Shown: positions 25,988 through 34,292, counted from the stretch's first letter. The stretch is 37,748 nucleotides of DNA from Rhodothermus profundi (GCF_900142415.1 NZ_FRAU01000005.1:1-37748), one strand, 5' to 3'. A program made the numbers and translations. Notes: a model not told the origin generated them from the letters alone.

Positions 25988-27515
25988 CCGTTGCGACGTT
26001 ATCATCTTAGGCGCCGGATTTGGCGGCGCTCTTCTGGCCCTGATCCTGCAGCGTTGCGGCCTGACGGTCACGCTGATCGAAAAAGGCCGTCCGCGTTTTG
26101 CGATCGGCGAATCCTCAACGCCCCTGGCCAACCTGTATCTGGAGCAGATCGCCCAAAAATTCGGCCTGCCCGAACTGCTCCCGCTCACCAAGTACGGCCG
26201 CTGGAAAGCTGCGCACCCTGCACTTCCGGTGGGCAAAAAACGCGGCTTTACGTTTTTCTGGCACCAACCAGGCCGCTCCTGGTCGTCCCATCTTGACGGA
26301 CATCCGGCCTATCTGCTGGTAGCAGCCTCTCCCCACGATGGCATTGCCGACACCCACTGGTATCGGCCCGCTTTTGATACGTATCTGACCGCGCTGGCCC
26401 TCCAGGCTGGCGTTTGCTACCTGGAGCCTGCTGCTCCGGTGACAGCCGACGTCGATGCGTCTGGCGTTCAGCTTTACCTCACAACCCCTACCGGTCGGCG
26501 TTTGCTAACGGGCCGCTTTATTGTGGATGCCACCGGCCCTGCGGCGTGGCTGGCGCGGCATCTAGGCCATCGTCCAGTGCCCCATACCTATCTTCCTGAA
26601 CGCATTGCCGTGTTCGCCCACTTTCGCAACGTTGCCCGCGCCGATAGCTGGCTCACTTCCTGGCAAGCGCACTGGCCGTACCGACCTGACGACGCGGCTG
26701 TCCACCACCTGCTTGATGAAGGATGGGCCTGGATCCTGCACTTTGATCACGGCATTACCAGCGCCGGTCTTTCGCTGCATGCCTCTTGCGCACCGGCCCG
26801 TGATCCTGCCGCCTGCTGGCAGCAGGTGCTGGACCGCTATCCTTCGTTGAAAGCGCTGTTTGCTCGCGCAACCCCTCTTTATCCGCTGCGCCTGCTACGC
26901 GAAACGCCTTCGCTTTTTCGGACCCTCGCAGGCCCCGGGTGGGCCCTGCTTCCCAGTGGGGCAGGCATTCTTGATCCCCTGCTTTCTACAGGCAATCCGC
27001 TAACGCTGCTGGGCGTGTGGCGACTGGCCCGGATGCTACTCCAATACCGGGCTACCCCCCCGGCAGAAGCCCTCCAGACCTATCAACAACAGACGCTCCA
27101 CGAACTTGAGCAAACAGCCCGTCTGCTGGGTGGTCTCTGGCGCGTGCTCAACCATCCTGCTTCCTTCACCCTGCTCTCCAAGCTGTACTTCGCAGCTGCC
27201 AGCTTTCGCGAAACACGCATCCGACTCGGCCGAGAAACTGCTCCCCCGGGCTTTCTGCTCACCGACCATCCCGGCTTCACCCGAGTCCAAGACTGGCTCC
27301 TGGCGGCTGTTGCCCAAGGCTCGCTGCCCGCGCCCCACGAGGTGCATGCTGCCCTGGATCCCTTCGACGTGGCGGGCCTCTGCATGGACCGAAACGGATT
27401 CTACCCTGCTCGGGCAGAAGATGTACTGAACGCCTGCCACAAGATTCCCGCTTCGCGGGACGAAGTATGGGCAGGTCTTCAGCAGAGCGGATTTTTGATC
27501 GCAGCGCCCGCTTGA
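25980..27515 (+). CDS. FAD-dependent oxidoreductase of the tryptophan-halogenase-like group
   Basis: The 511-residue flavoprotein has a Rossmann motif GAGFGG (11-16), the ribose Glu in LIEKG, and GESSTP (43-48), which is characteristic of flavin-dependent halogenases and related hydroxylases. A later WAWIL stretch near residue 250 corresponds to the halogenase WxWxIP motif, with the Pro lost. GILDPLLSTGNPLTLLG matches the second FAD-binding motif. It could halogenate, hydroxylate or reduce a small molecule. The altered motif makes chlorination uncertain. It is the last gene of the coupled operon. About 100 C-terminal residues (FRETRIRLGRE onward) extend beyond the FAD domain. Confidence 0.82.
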   Translation: MHDRCDVIILGAGFGGALLALILQRCGLTVTLIEKGRPRFAIGESSTPLANLYLEQIAQKFGLPELLPLTKYGRWKAAHPALPVGKKRGFTFFWHQPGRSWSSHLDGHPAYLLVAASPHDGIADTHWYRPAFDTYLTALALQAGVCYLEPAAPVTADVDASGVQLYLTTPTGRRLLTGRFIVDATGPAAWLARHLGHRPVPHTYLPERIAVFAHFRNVARADSWLTSWQAHWPYRPDDAAVHHLLDEGWAWILHFDHGITSAGLSLHASCAPARDPAACWQQVLDRYPSLKALFARATPLYPLRLLRETPSLFRTLAGPGWALLPSGAGILDPLLSTGNPLTLLGVWRLARMLLQYRATPPAEALQTYQQQTLHELEQTARLLGGLWRVLNHPASFTLLSKLYFAAASFRETRIRLGRETAPPGFLLTDHPGFTRVQDWLLAAVAQGSLPAPHEVHAALDPFDVAGLCMDRNGFYPARAEDVLNACHKIPASRDEVWAGLQQSGFLIAAPA

Positions 27516-27518
27516 AAT

Positions 27519-27547
27519 CAAAAAGCGGACGTTGCCAAACGTCCGCC
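27519..27547 (-). terminator. Intrinsic terminator between convergent genes
   Basis: GCGGACGTT, loop GCCA, AACGTCCGC form a perfect nine-pair stem. The T tract is on the minus-strand side, so it ends transcription of the small gene at 27572. It may also weakly stop the operon arriving from the left. Confidence 0.8.
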
Positions 27548-27571
27548 CTTCCTGCATGAAAAGCTGGCTTT

Positions 27572-27862
27572 TCAGTTCACAAACAGCTTGGGTTGATCTT
27601 CCTCAATCACTTCCAGATCCTGAATGGCAAACCAGCCTTCATTTTCTTCGCCAGCGCTGTTTCGATAGGGAACGTTTGGATCGCCTGTGGTAATATCTAC
27701 CACATACGCCAGATCCTTTCGGATTTCGTTACCATTGGCGTCTTTCCCGACCGGTACATCGGCTGCTACGTCGGCCACGCGGCCTTCGATGCTGCCCAGC
27801 AGCCATCCTTCGCGCGTGTACAGATGAACTCGCACACGTTTGCCGATCAGATCGTAACGCAT
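27572..27862 (-). CDS. Small protein of unknown function, beta-rich
   Basis: The 96-residue protein starts at ATG 27862 (MRYDLIGKRVRVHLYTREG); the frame is open to 27889, adding nine charged residues that look non-coding. It has no signal peptide or membrane helix. The pattern of short strands and turns (GKRVRVHLYTREGWLLGSIEGRVADV, AYVVDITTGDPNVPYRN, GWFAIQDLEVIEED) suggests a small barrel of SH3 or KOW type, but no family is recognised. The acidic C-terminus ends in QPKLFVN. Codon use is normal for the window. It has its own terminator and stands alone. Confidence 0.7.
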   Translation of the reverse strand: MRYDLIGKRVRVHLYTREGWLLGSIEGRVADVAADVPVGKDANGNEIRKDLAYVVDITTGDPNVPYRNSAGEENEGWFAIQDLEVIEEDQPKLFVN

Positions 27863-28015
27863 GGCTCTCCGCTCAGCATCATTTTTCAACGCTGAAATAA
27901 CGAAACGCTTGATTTACTACGGAAGGTTCCAGACGCCACGCGCGCCTGTAGCAATCTTTAGTCATCCTTTGTAGAATTAAAGAGATTCAGGTCGAACGCA
28001 TCTGGAGGTGGCATA

Positions 28016-28846
28016 ATGGGAGTACGGATATTAGATATCGACCTGGATTTTTTTCTTAACAAAGTGCAATTCTGGCCTGGATTTGGGCGTCCTGTAGATC
28101 CTGAGCTGCGTCCGTGGTCGCCTGATGCGGTGCGGGATTTTCTGGAAACCCGTTGTGGATTGCGGCGAGACCGTCCGCTTCCGGGCCTCATTGTGGACGA
28201 GCACCACGAGATTTTTCTGGACTGGCGTCGCCGTATTCAGGAAGGGCTACTTCGCCCGCCCTTTGAAGTCGTGCACATTGATGCGCATGCAGACCTGGGG
28301 TTTGGCGATGCAAGCGTCCCTTATGTCGTGACCGAATTACTCAGCCGTTCGCCAGACGAACGCGCCTTTCCGCGCGTGGGTGGTCGCGAAGGTCTGGGCC
28401 CGGGCAATTATTTACTTTTTGCCATTGCCTGTCGATGGATTTGCCGCCTGACGTATGTCTATCATCCGGGACGCTATGCGGACCTGCCCTCCCACATTGT
28501 GCAGCTAACCACTCGCGGCGAGGGGTTCATCCAACTGCCCTTCTACGGGCCCCGTCCGCCTGAGCTGTTGCAGCACCGCTGGCCGGCAAGGCCGATAGCC
28601 TGGGAGCCGCCAGTTCCCTATCGGGAAGTACCCGGTCCTGCGTACCGGAACACGGAAGGCCCCTTCGACCTGCTCTACATTGCCCGTTCTCCCGCCTATA
28701 CGCCCGCCGAAGCTGACCGGCTGCTGGACATCTTTCGAGAGTATCTGGCCGAGCCGGCAGCCTTGCTGCAGCGGACGGACCGCCATCCCATACGGCTGCC
28801 TTTGAATGTAAAAGGCCGCCTTCCCTCACGAGAAGGCGGCCGTTAA
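28016..28846 (+). CDS. UPF0489 family protein (arginase-like fold)
   Basis: The 276-residue protein shows the family signatures: LDIDLDFFLNK near the N-terminus and VVHIDAHADLGFGD, whose Asp and His residues resemble the metal ligands of the arginase/deacetylase fold. It lacks a signal peptide. No activity is established that I can name. ATG 28016 has a good ribosome-binding sequence (GGAGGTGG, four bases upstream), unusual in this window. Its last codons form the stem that terminates the convergent aconitase gene. Composition is like the core genes. Confidence 0.85.
   Translation: MGVRILDIDLDFFLNKVQFWPGFGRPVDPELRPWSPDAVRDFLETRCGLRRDRPLPGLIVDEHHEIFLDWRRRIQEGLLRPPFEVVHIDAHADLGFGDASVPYVVTELLSRSPDERAFPRVGGREGLGPGNYLLFAIACRWICRLTYVYHPGRYADLPSHIVQLTTRGEGFIQLPFYGPRPPELLQHRWPARPIAWEPPVPYREVPGPAYRNTEGPFDLLYIARSPAYTPAEADRLLDIFREYLAEPAALLQRTDRHPIRLPLNVKGRLPSREGGR
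28810..28841 (-). terminator. Aconitase terminator embedded in the end of the UPF0489 gene
   Basis: GGCCGCCTT (28814-28822) and AAGGCGGCC (28833-28841) form a perfect nine-pair stem. On the minus strand it is followed by TTTT. It lies 28 bases past the aconitase stop and inside the last codons of the UPF0489 gene. Confidence 0.75.
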
Positions 28847-28868
28847 CGGTCCTGTTCAGGCTTCCGGC

Positions 28869-31616
28869 CTACGCCTCAACGCGTTCGGGCTGGCTGCGCA
28901 GGAAATCGCGCAGCACGTAGTGCAGGATGCCTCCGTTTCGGTAGTATTCGACTTCGACAGGGGTATCGAGCCGCACCAGCACCTCGAAGGTAACCTTTGA
29001 ACCATCCGCTCTGGTAGCCGTAACGGTCAACGTCTGCCGCGGCTTGACTTCGTTAGTTACCGGGATATCGTACACTTCCGACCCGTCCAATCCCAGCGAC
29101 TCGACGTTTTCCCCCTCTTTGAACTGGAGCGGCAGCACGCCCATGCCGATCAGATTTGAGCGGTGAATACGCTCAAAGCTTTCAGCCAGTACAGCCCGCA
29201 CACCGAGCAGAGCGGTTCCTTTAGCGGCCCAGTCGCGGCTGGAGCCCATTCCGTAATCCTTCCCGCCCAGTACGATCAGCGGGATGCCCTGCTCCTTGTA
29301 GCGCATAGCGGCCTCATAGATCGGCATGATCTCGCCGGTCGGGAAGTAGCGGGTGACGCCTCCTTCGGTACCTGGCACGAGCAGGTTCTTAAAGCGGATG
29401 TTTGCAAACGTCCCCCGCATCATCACCTCGTGGTTGCCGCGCCGCGAACCGTAGGAGTTGAAGTCGATAGGTTTGACGCCCCGTTCGATCAGGTAGCGCC
29501 CGGCGGGACTGTCCGGCGGAATAGCGCCGGCTGGCGAAATGTGGTCGGTAGTTGTCGAGTCGCCAGCCCGTACCAGTACCCGTGCTCCCTGAATGGGTTG
29601 GATTTCGGGCACTTCGGGCGTCAGATCTTCAAAGAACGGAGGCTCCTGGATGTAGGTCGAGTTGGGATCCCAGTCGTAGAGCGCGCCGCCGGAAACCTGG
29701 ATTTGATTCCACAGCTCGTTTGACGTTTCAATGCCCTCGTATTCCTTGCGGAACATTTCAGGGCGAATCGCCTCGTTGATCAGATTCAGGATCTCCTGGC
29801 TGCTGGGCCAGATATCTTTCAGGTACACGTCATTGCCTTCGGCATCTTTCCCCAGCGGCTCGTTCATTAGATCAATATTCACGGTGCCGGCTAATGCATA
29901 GGCAATGACCAGCGGAGGCGAAGCCAGGAAGTTGGCCTGCACCAGGGGATGGATGCGGCCCTCGAAGTTTCGATTGCCCGACAGCACGCCAGCAACCACC
30001 AGGTTCCCTTCCTTGATGGCGCGGGCGACCGGCTCGGGAAGTGGCCCCGAGTTACCGATGCAGGTGGTGCAGCCGTATCCTACCAGGCTAAAGCCGAGTT
30101 TTTCGAGATAGGGCATCAGCCCCGATTCAACCAGGTAGTCCGTGACCACCTTGGATCCGGGTGCCAGGCTTGTCTTCACATAGGGAGGTACCTTTAGTCC
30201 TTTTTCGACCGCTTTTTTGGCCAGCAGGCCGGCGCCCAGCATCACCGAAGGGTTGCTGGTGTTGGTGCAGCTTGTGATAGCCGCGATAACCACATCGCCG
30301 TGCCGGAGTTGCAGTGTGTTGCCCTGTTCGTCCTGGTACGTAGCCGTTTGCGTGAGTTCTTCTGGCTTCCGCCCAAACCCTTTGGGGCCGACCGGTGCGG
30401 AAAAGGCGGTTTGAAAGGCCTGCTTCAGCGCCGGCACCTCAATGCGGTCCTGGGGACGTTTGGGTCCGGCTACGCTGGGCACCACGTCGCCCAGATCCAG
30501 TTCGATAACGTCCAGAAATTCAGGATCTGGTGTTTCGTCGGTTCGGAAAAGCCCCTGTTCTTTCGTGTAGCGTTCGACCAGGTCGATTAGCTCCTGGGGG
30601 CGGCCGGTGCGCCGCAGGTAGTCGAGCGTTTCCTGGTCGACCGGGAAGAAGCCCATGGTGGCGCCATACTCGGGGGCCATGTTTGCGATCGTGGCCCGGT
30701 CGGGGACCGAGAGTTTGCTCAGGCCGGGTCCAAAGAATTCCACAAAGCGCCCTACGACCCCGTACTGTCGCAGGATCTGAGTAACGGTCAGCACCAGGTC
30801 GGTGGCGGTGGCTCCTTCGGGGAGTTCGCCGGTTAGCCGGAAGCCGATCACTTCAGGCATGAGCATGTAGATGGGCTGGCCCAGCATGACCGCTTCGGCT
30901 TCGATGCCGCCTACGCCCCAGCCCAATACGCCCAGCCCATTGATCATGGTCGTGTGGCTGTCGGTCCCGACCAGCGTATCCGGATAGGCTACGGGTACCC
31001 CTTCCTCAGAGGTCTGCGTCCAGACCACCCGGGCGATATATTCCAGGTTGACCTGGTGGCAGATACCACTGGCTGGGGGCACTACCGAAAAGTTTTCAAA
31101 GGCTTGCTGTCCCCAGCGCAGAAACTCATATCGTTCGCGGTTGCGCTTGAATTCCAGCTCGGCATTGAGCCGCAGGGCTTCGGGCGTGCCGAAATAATCA
31201 ACTTGCACCGAGTGGTCAATAATCAGGTGTACCGGCACGCGCGGATTGATTACTTCTGGATCGCCGCCCAGGCGAGCCATGGCAGACCGCATTGCTGCCA
31301 GATCCACTACGGCTGGCACGCCTGTAAAGTCCTGCAGCAGGACCCGCGCCGGCATGAAAGGAATTTCCTCAGGAGCCGGCGCCTTCGGGTTGTACCGGGC
31401 CAGCCGTTCCACATCTTCCTGCGTTACCAGATAGCCATCACAGGTGCGGAGCAGTCCTTCAAGGAGTACCTTAATCGAAAAGGGCAAGCGATCTAGCCCT
31501 GAGAAGCCCAGTTTTTCCAGCCGATCGAGTCGATAGAGATACGCTGTGCCGTGTCCGGTATTGAACGTGTCGCGCGTGCCCAGTAGATCGCGGGGTTTTT
31601 CAGAAGCCTGGCTCAT
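28869..31616 (-). CDS. acnA: Aconitate hydratase A
   Basis: Aconitase isomerises citrate to isocitrate in the citric acid cycle. The 915-residue protein has AcnA/IRP1-type architecture. Cluster-ligand motifs are [15 protein letters not shown] near residue 455 and [12 protein letters not shown] near residue 520. Substrate-site motifs include [25 protein letters not shown], and the swivelling domain 4 contains [19 protein letters not shown] and [12 protein letters not shown]. The length is right and no key residue looks missing. It is transcribed alone on the minus strand, toward the UPF0489 gene. The region 31617-31877 separates it from tRNA-Ala and must contain its promoter. Confidence 0.97.
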   Translation of the reverse strand: MSQASEKPRDLLGTRDTFNTGHGTAYLYRLDRLEKLGFSGLDRLPFSIKVLLEGLLRTCDGYLVTQEDVERLARYNPKAPAPEEIPFMPARVLLQDFTGVPAVVDLAAMRSAMARLGGDPEVINPRVPVHLIIDHSVQVDYFGTPEALRLNAELEFKRNRERYEFLRWGQQAFENFSVVPPASGICHQVNLEYIARVVWTQTSEEGVPVAYPDTLVGTDSHTTMINGLGVLGWGVGGIEAEAVMLGQPIYMLMPEVIGFRLTGELPEGATATDLVLTVTQILRQYGVVGRFVEFFGPGLSKLSVPDRATIANMAPEYGATMGFFPVDQETLDYLRRTGRPQELIDLVERYTKEQGLFRTDETPDPEFLDVIELDLGDVVPSVAGPKRPQDRIEVPALKQAFQTAFSAPVGPKGFGRKPEELTQTATYQDEQGNTLQLRHGDVVIAAITSCTNTSNPSVMLGAGLLAKKAVEKGLKVPPYVKTSLAPGSKVVTDYLVESGLMPYLEKLGFSLVGYGCTTCIGNSGPLPEPVARAIKEGNLVVAGVLSGNRNFEGRIHPLVQANFLASPPLVIAYALAGTVNIDLMNEPLGKDAEGNDVYLKDIWPSSQEILNLINEAIRPEMFRKEYEGIETSNELWNQIQVSGGALYDWDPNSTYIQEPPFFEDLTPEVPEIQPIQGARVLVRAGDSTTTDHISPAGAIPPDSPAGRYLIERGVKPIDFNSYGSRRGNHEVMMRGTFANIRFKNLLVPGTEGGVTRYFPTGEIMPIYEAAMRYKEQGIPLIVLGGKDYGMGSSRDWAAKGTALLGVRAVLAESFERIHRSNLIGMGVLPLQFKEGENVESLGLDGSEVYDIPVTNEVKPRQTLTVTATRADGSKVTFEVLVRLDTPVEVEYYRNGGILHYVLRDFLRSQPERVEA

Positions 31617-31877
31617 GGGACCCTCACGGATTGATCCGTTTACGTGTTATGATTGCTACCGGCCTGCACCCCATCCTTCTCCACACCGGCTTGAAAGGAG
31701 GAAAGTTTACGGTGGAGCGCGACTTTTTGTTTTCTAACCAGGGAGGGATCCGTTGTGTAAGCCCGTGAAAAACATGTAAACGTGCGAAGCCTTGCGAAAA
31801 ATTCGGCTTCTCCTGCCGTGCTCAGGAACTGTCCTGCGACCATTCTCGTTGATTGAACCGCCTTAGGCGGACAACGT

Positions 31878-31953
31878 GGGGACATAGCTCAGTTGGTAGA
31901 GCGCTGCGATCGCACCGCAGAGGTCAGGGGTTCGAATCCCCTTGTCTCCACCA
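31878..31953 (+). tRNA. tRNA-Ala, anticodon CGC
   Basis: A 76-base cloverleaf including an encoded CCA. The acceptor GGGGACA pairs with TGTCTCC and contains the G3:U70 pair that marks tRNA-Ala. The anticodon stem CTGCG/CGCAG holds loop ATCGCAC, giving anticodon CGC for codon GCG. The T arm is GGGG TTCGAAT CCCC. A palindrome CCGCCTTAGGCGG lies at 31858-31870 just upstream. Confidence 0.96.
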
Positions 31954-31957
31954 CACG

Positions 31958-32005
31958 TTAGCCGCAAGCCCTTAATTCAAAAGGCTTGCGGCTAATTTTT
32001 TTTTT
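31958..32005 (+). terminator. Intrinsic terminator after tRNA-Ala
   Basis: TTAGCCGCAAGCC and GGCTTGCGGCTAA form a perfect 13-pair stem followed by ten Ts. It is a strong terminator. Confidence 0.92.
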
Positions 32006-32020
32006 GGCACGGGTACAGGT

Positions 32021-32048
32021 TTTTCCCTGCCTGCAGCGGCAGGGAAAA
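32021..32048 (+). other. Second hairpin downstream of tRNA-Ala
   Basis: TTTTCCCTGCC, loop TGCAGC, GGCAGGGAAAA form an 11-pair stem followed by GTTTT. It is flanked by GGCAC...ACAGG and CCTGTGCC, which can extend the pairing. It may be a backup or bidirectional terminator. Confidence 0.55.
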
Positions 32049-32110
32049 GTTTTACCTGTGCCATTATGCCTGTCTGGCTCCCTTCAGTCACAGCTTATGC
32101 AGAGGGACGA

Positions 32111-32138
32111 GCACGATCCCCGCAGGTGCGAGGGCACC
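32111..32138 (-). repeat. Solitary CRISPR-repeat-like sequence
   Basis: This 28-base segment matches the repeat of the array at 36,740 at 23 of 28 positions, keeping ATCCCCGC, GGTGCG and CACC in register. Differences are at repeat positions 2, 5, 14, 21 and 24. No second copy lies 61 bases to either side. The strand given is the expected crRNA strand. Confidence 0.6.
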
Positions 32139-32294
32139 CAGTATGCACAAAAAAGCACCGTGCCCTGTTGCTCGTCGGCGAAAGCGAGAAGGGACTTTTC
32201 AAAAAGACGTTCATTTCTATGCAACAGAGGCAAAAGGGAGACATTACCTCCCTGAATCGGCGTCGAACCGGGTTGCTGATCCGGAGTCGGTAAA

Positions 32295-32321
32295 TAAAAA
32301 GCAGGATCACATAGATCCTGC
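32295..32321 (-). terminator. Minus-strand intrinsic terminator
   Basis: GCAGGATC, loop ACATA, GATCCTGC form an eight-pair stem. On the minus strand it is followed by TTTTTATTT. It could end the prophage transcript arriving from 34,550 or a small RNA from the GC-rich interval. Confidence 0.75.
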
Positions 32322-32435
32322 CCGATGTGTAAGGTCCAGTCCGCGCCGCACCGCGCTGGTCCGGCACCCGGGCTTCCGGGGTGCGGCCCTCACCCGGGAT
32401 CAGAAAATGTTACTCTGTAATAGCAATTTAGTTTT

Positions 32436-32929
32436 ATGCCAGTGCGGGTCATTGCCTGTCTGAACGACAGGGCTCTTCAGGCATTCATCCAGAAACTGCA
32501 TCGACGCGTGCACAGCCTTCATCTCCTGCTGCAGGAGATAGTCGAGCTACGAAGGAGCGGCTTCGCACGCAGCCCGATCCCCGGGGGCATGGCGACCCTT
32601 CTCTCCAGAGACGCCGCTACAAGCGCAGGAACCAGACCAAGATCCTCCTCCTCAACCTCTGGTCGTCTATCAAGTGCGTGGCAGTACGGTGCCCTGTCAC
32701 GCATGAGAGGCTATCTCTGCGTATGTGGGGACTGCTGCGCGTGTTCAAAGTGGACGAAGGAAGCGTCACGATCGGATTCAATCGGACCGACGCGGCAGAA
32801 AAAGCTTACTATCACGTCATAAGCGGAGCAGGTCGGTCGCGCACGATCCGCGACTTTCTGGGGCTGACCGATGAAGAAGTGGCGCGTGTGGCCGACGTAG
32901 TAGCCCGGGGCATTCGCCTCGAGCTTTAA
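32436..32929 (+). pseudogene. Broken phage virion-morphogenesis gene (Mu gpG-like)
   Basis: Pieces of one protein appear in order but in different frames. The first is an N-terminal helix pair (RALQAFIQKLHRRVHSLHLLLQEIVELRR) from ATG 32436. Next come AWRPFSPET and RRYKRRNQTKILLLNLWSSI. The last is SVTIGFNRTDAAEKAYYHV with IRDFLGLTDEEVARVADVV up to the stop at 32929. This order matches the Phage_tail_S/gpG family (W.PLSP.T, ILL..G.L..SI, R.FLGLS). At least two indels separate the pieces, so no full product can be made. The stop overlaps the stop of the convergent minus-strand gene. The final 83 codons remain an open frame from 32678. Confidence 0.7.
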
Positions 32930-33171
32930 GCGTACTCCTCATCCTCTTCCGGTTCGCCGATTATGGCGACGTCCAGGTCCCGCAGATAACGCTGGCGGTC
33001 GATCTCAAGCTTCTGTTCCAGCTCTTTCATCTCGCTATAGGTAAGCTTACCCATAGCGAAGGCTTCTACAATGCGTCCCCACATGATAAGCCGAGCAGCC
33101 TCTGTCAGGAGACCATTCCGTCTGGCACGGTCTATGACTTCTTCATATTCCGATTTCATCAAGGATTTCAT
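32926..33171 (-). CDS. Small protein after the MuF-toxin gene, candidate immunity protein
   Basis: ATG 33171 is preceded by AGAGG, and the gene overlaps the end of the MuF-toxin gene by 29 bases, which implies coupled translation. The 81-residue product is soluble and helical (EYEEVIDRARRNGLLTEAARLIMWGRIVEAF, YSEMKELEQKLEIDRQRYL) and ends in an acidic tail (EPEEDEEYA). A position directly after a nuclease-toxin domain, small size and acidity are typical of immunity proteins, but I recognise no immunity family. A phage structural or regulatory role is possible. The open frame extends to 33228, but the earlier start would reach further into the toxin gene. Confidence 0.6.
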   Translation of the reverse strand: MKSLMKSEYEEVIDRARRNGLLTEAARLIMWGRIVEAFAMGKLTYSEMKELEQKLEIDRQRYLRDLDVAIIGEPEEDEEYA

Positions 33172-34132
33172 GAAGCCTCTTTTCCAATATAATCTGCCTG
33201 AACAGTTCGATAATTCTTTCCTCCTCAAATATTATGTAGATCTTCCGAATTCGTTCCTTTTCATCACGCGCAACGGCTAACCTGATGCCTTTGAAAATTC
33301 TTTCTATATCATTTTTATCTACCTTTCGATCAACAAATAAAGCGACCACATGTAAATTGGTTTTTTTCTTTGCCTCTCTTAAATGCTGATAGGCGGCGTT
33401 GAACAGGTTCTTTGCCTTCGTGGTGATCGTCTTGAACTCCCAGTACTCGTCACCTACCAGCGCATCGGCAGTCCGTTCCGCACCGCTTGGCGGGATGAAA
33501 ATCACGTCCTTTCTCAGGCGCTCGGCAAGCATCCGGGCCAGTTTCAGTTCGTGCGCCAGCGGCTTGGTGGTAGGAAACACATACACGCCGGCCCCGCTTG
33601 CGCTCCGATACATCCGGCGAAGCTGCGACGGATCGATTTTATCTGCGGCAAGCGGCTCGACCACCGCGACCCAGCGATGGCGGCAGTTGTACCCGCCGCC
33701 GTAGATCCAGACCGGCAGTCCCTGGCCGTTGTCGAGCTTTTTGATCTCTTCCAGTGTGTAGATCTTGCCGTAGTGTTCCTTGCAGAACCGCCGGATGGGT
33801 GGCGGTCCCACGTAGCGGAAGCGCTGAATACCGGCCTGCTTCGCATCGGAAAAGGACTGGATGCGATCGAGGCCAGCCAGCGCCGTGTTGGCCACGGTGA
33901 ACATGTAGCGCTCCCCGCGGCGAATGATGCGCTCCAAATGGCGGCGAGCCGTGCGTTCCAGCTCCCGGCGCGGAGCATCTCGAGCGAGCAGGACCGTCAG
34001 CTCCCGCAGAAGTGCTTCCTGAATACGCGAGGCGGCCCGGGCCACGTCCGCCCCGGCCCATCGCAGAACCTCGGCAGCGGTCTGCAGGTCCTCAAGCGCA
34101 GCCAGTCGTACATGCGGAATGCTTCTTTCCAC
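33143..34132 (-). CDS. MuF-type phage head protein with C-terminal nuclease-toxin-like domain
   Basis: Residues 1-160 of 329 match phage minor head proteins of the Mu F/SPP1 gp7 family: a helical region, then CKEHYGKIYTLEEIKKL and the diagnostic GGYNCRHRW (146-154). Residues about 205-329 are different: FIPPSGAERTADALVGDEYW followed by EFK, in which Asp223, Glu232 and Lys234 fit the catalytic core of PD-(D/E)xK-type nucleases and of CdiA C-terminal tRNase domains. MuF proteins carrying swapped toxin tips are known in temperate phages. The DNA encoding the tip is visibly AT-richer than the head part, as expected for an exchanged module. The GTG start at 34132 is doubtful because the preceding frame looks like the true N-terminus. 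Confidence 0.75.
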   Translation of the reverse strand: MERSIPHVRLAALEDLQTAAEVLRWAGADVARAASRIQEALLRELTVLLARDAPRRELERTARRHLERIIRRGERYMFTVANTALAGLDRIQSFSDAKQAGIQRFRYVGPPPIRRFCKEHYGKIYTLEEIKKLDNGQGLPVWIYGGGYNCRHRWVAVVEPLAADKIDPSQLRRMYRSASGAGVYVFPTTKPLAHELKLARMLAERLRKDVIFIPPSGAERTADALVGDEYWEFKTITTKAKNLFNAAYQHLREAKKKTNLHVVALFVDRKVDKNDIERIFKGIRLAVARDEKERIRKIYIIFEEERIIELFRQIILEKRLHEILDEIGI

Positions 34133-34281
34133 AAGGCTTCTTGTAACGTGCGTTCGATGCGCTCACGCCGAAAGAACTCTGCCAGGCGGCGGTGGGCGAT
34201 TTCTGGGGGTGTTCGTTCCCTTACCAGGCTGACAACCAGCCGGCGGAGGTCGCCGGCAAGCTTTCGATATTCACGTTGCAT
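33997..34281 (-). CDS. Probable N-terminal segment of the MuF gene, out of frame
   Basis: From ATG 34281 the first 60 residues (REYRKLAGDLRRLVVSL, PPEIAHRRLAEFFRRERIERTLQEALWKEAF) read as a natural amphipathic helical domain. After about residue 60 the frame turns into Cys/Pro/Arg-rich nonsense, while the MuF frame becomes convincing over the same bases. The simplest reading is one gene, 33143-34281, with a single-base indel near 34,100. The alternatives are two overlapping genes or programmed frameshifting. It starts 11 bases after the zinc-ribbon gene. Confidence 0.5.
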   Translation of the reverse strand: MQREYRKLAGDLRRLVVSLVRERTPPEIAHRRLAEFFRRERIERTLQEALWKEAFRMYDWLRLRTCRPLPRFCDGPGRTWPGPPRVFRKHFCGS

Positions 34282-34292
34282 CGCGGCTCAGG

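Larger units (their letters stand above)
32006..32435 (+). other. Non-coding interval between tRNA-Ala and the prophage remnant
   Basis: About 430 bases without a credible gene. It contains the hairpin at 32021, the solitary CRISPR-like repeat, a minus-strand terminator at 32295, a tRNA-like fragment on the minus strand at about 32250-32291, and a GC-rich hairpin at 32361-32386 (GCACCCGG, loop GCTT, CCGGGGTGC). The density of structure suggests small RNA genes. Confidence 0.5.

Noticed and set aside
32678-32929. Separate intact 83-residue gene
   Set aside because: Its sequence is the C-terminal third of a gpG-like protein whose earlier parts lie upstream in other frames, so it is part of a pseudogene.
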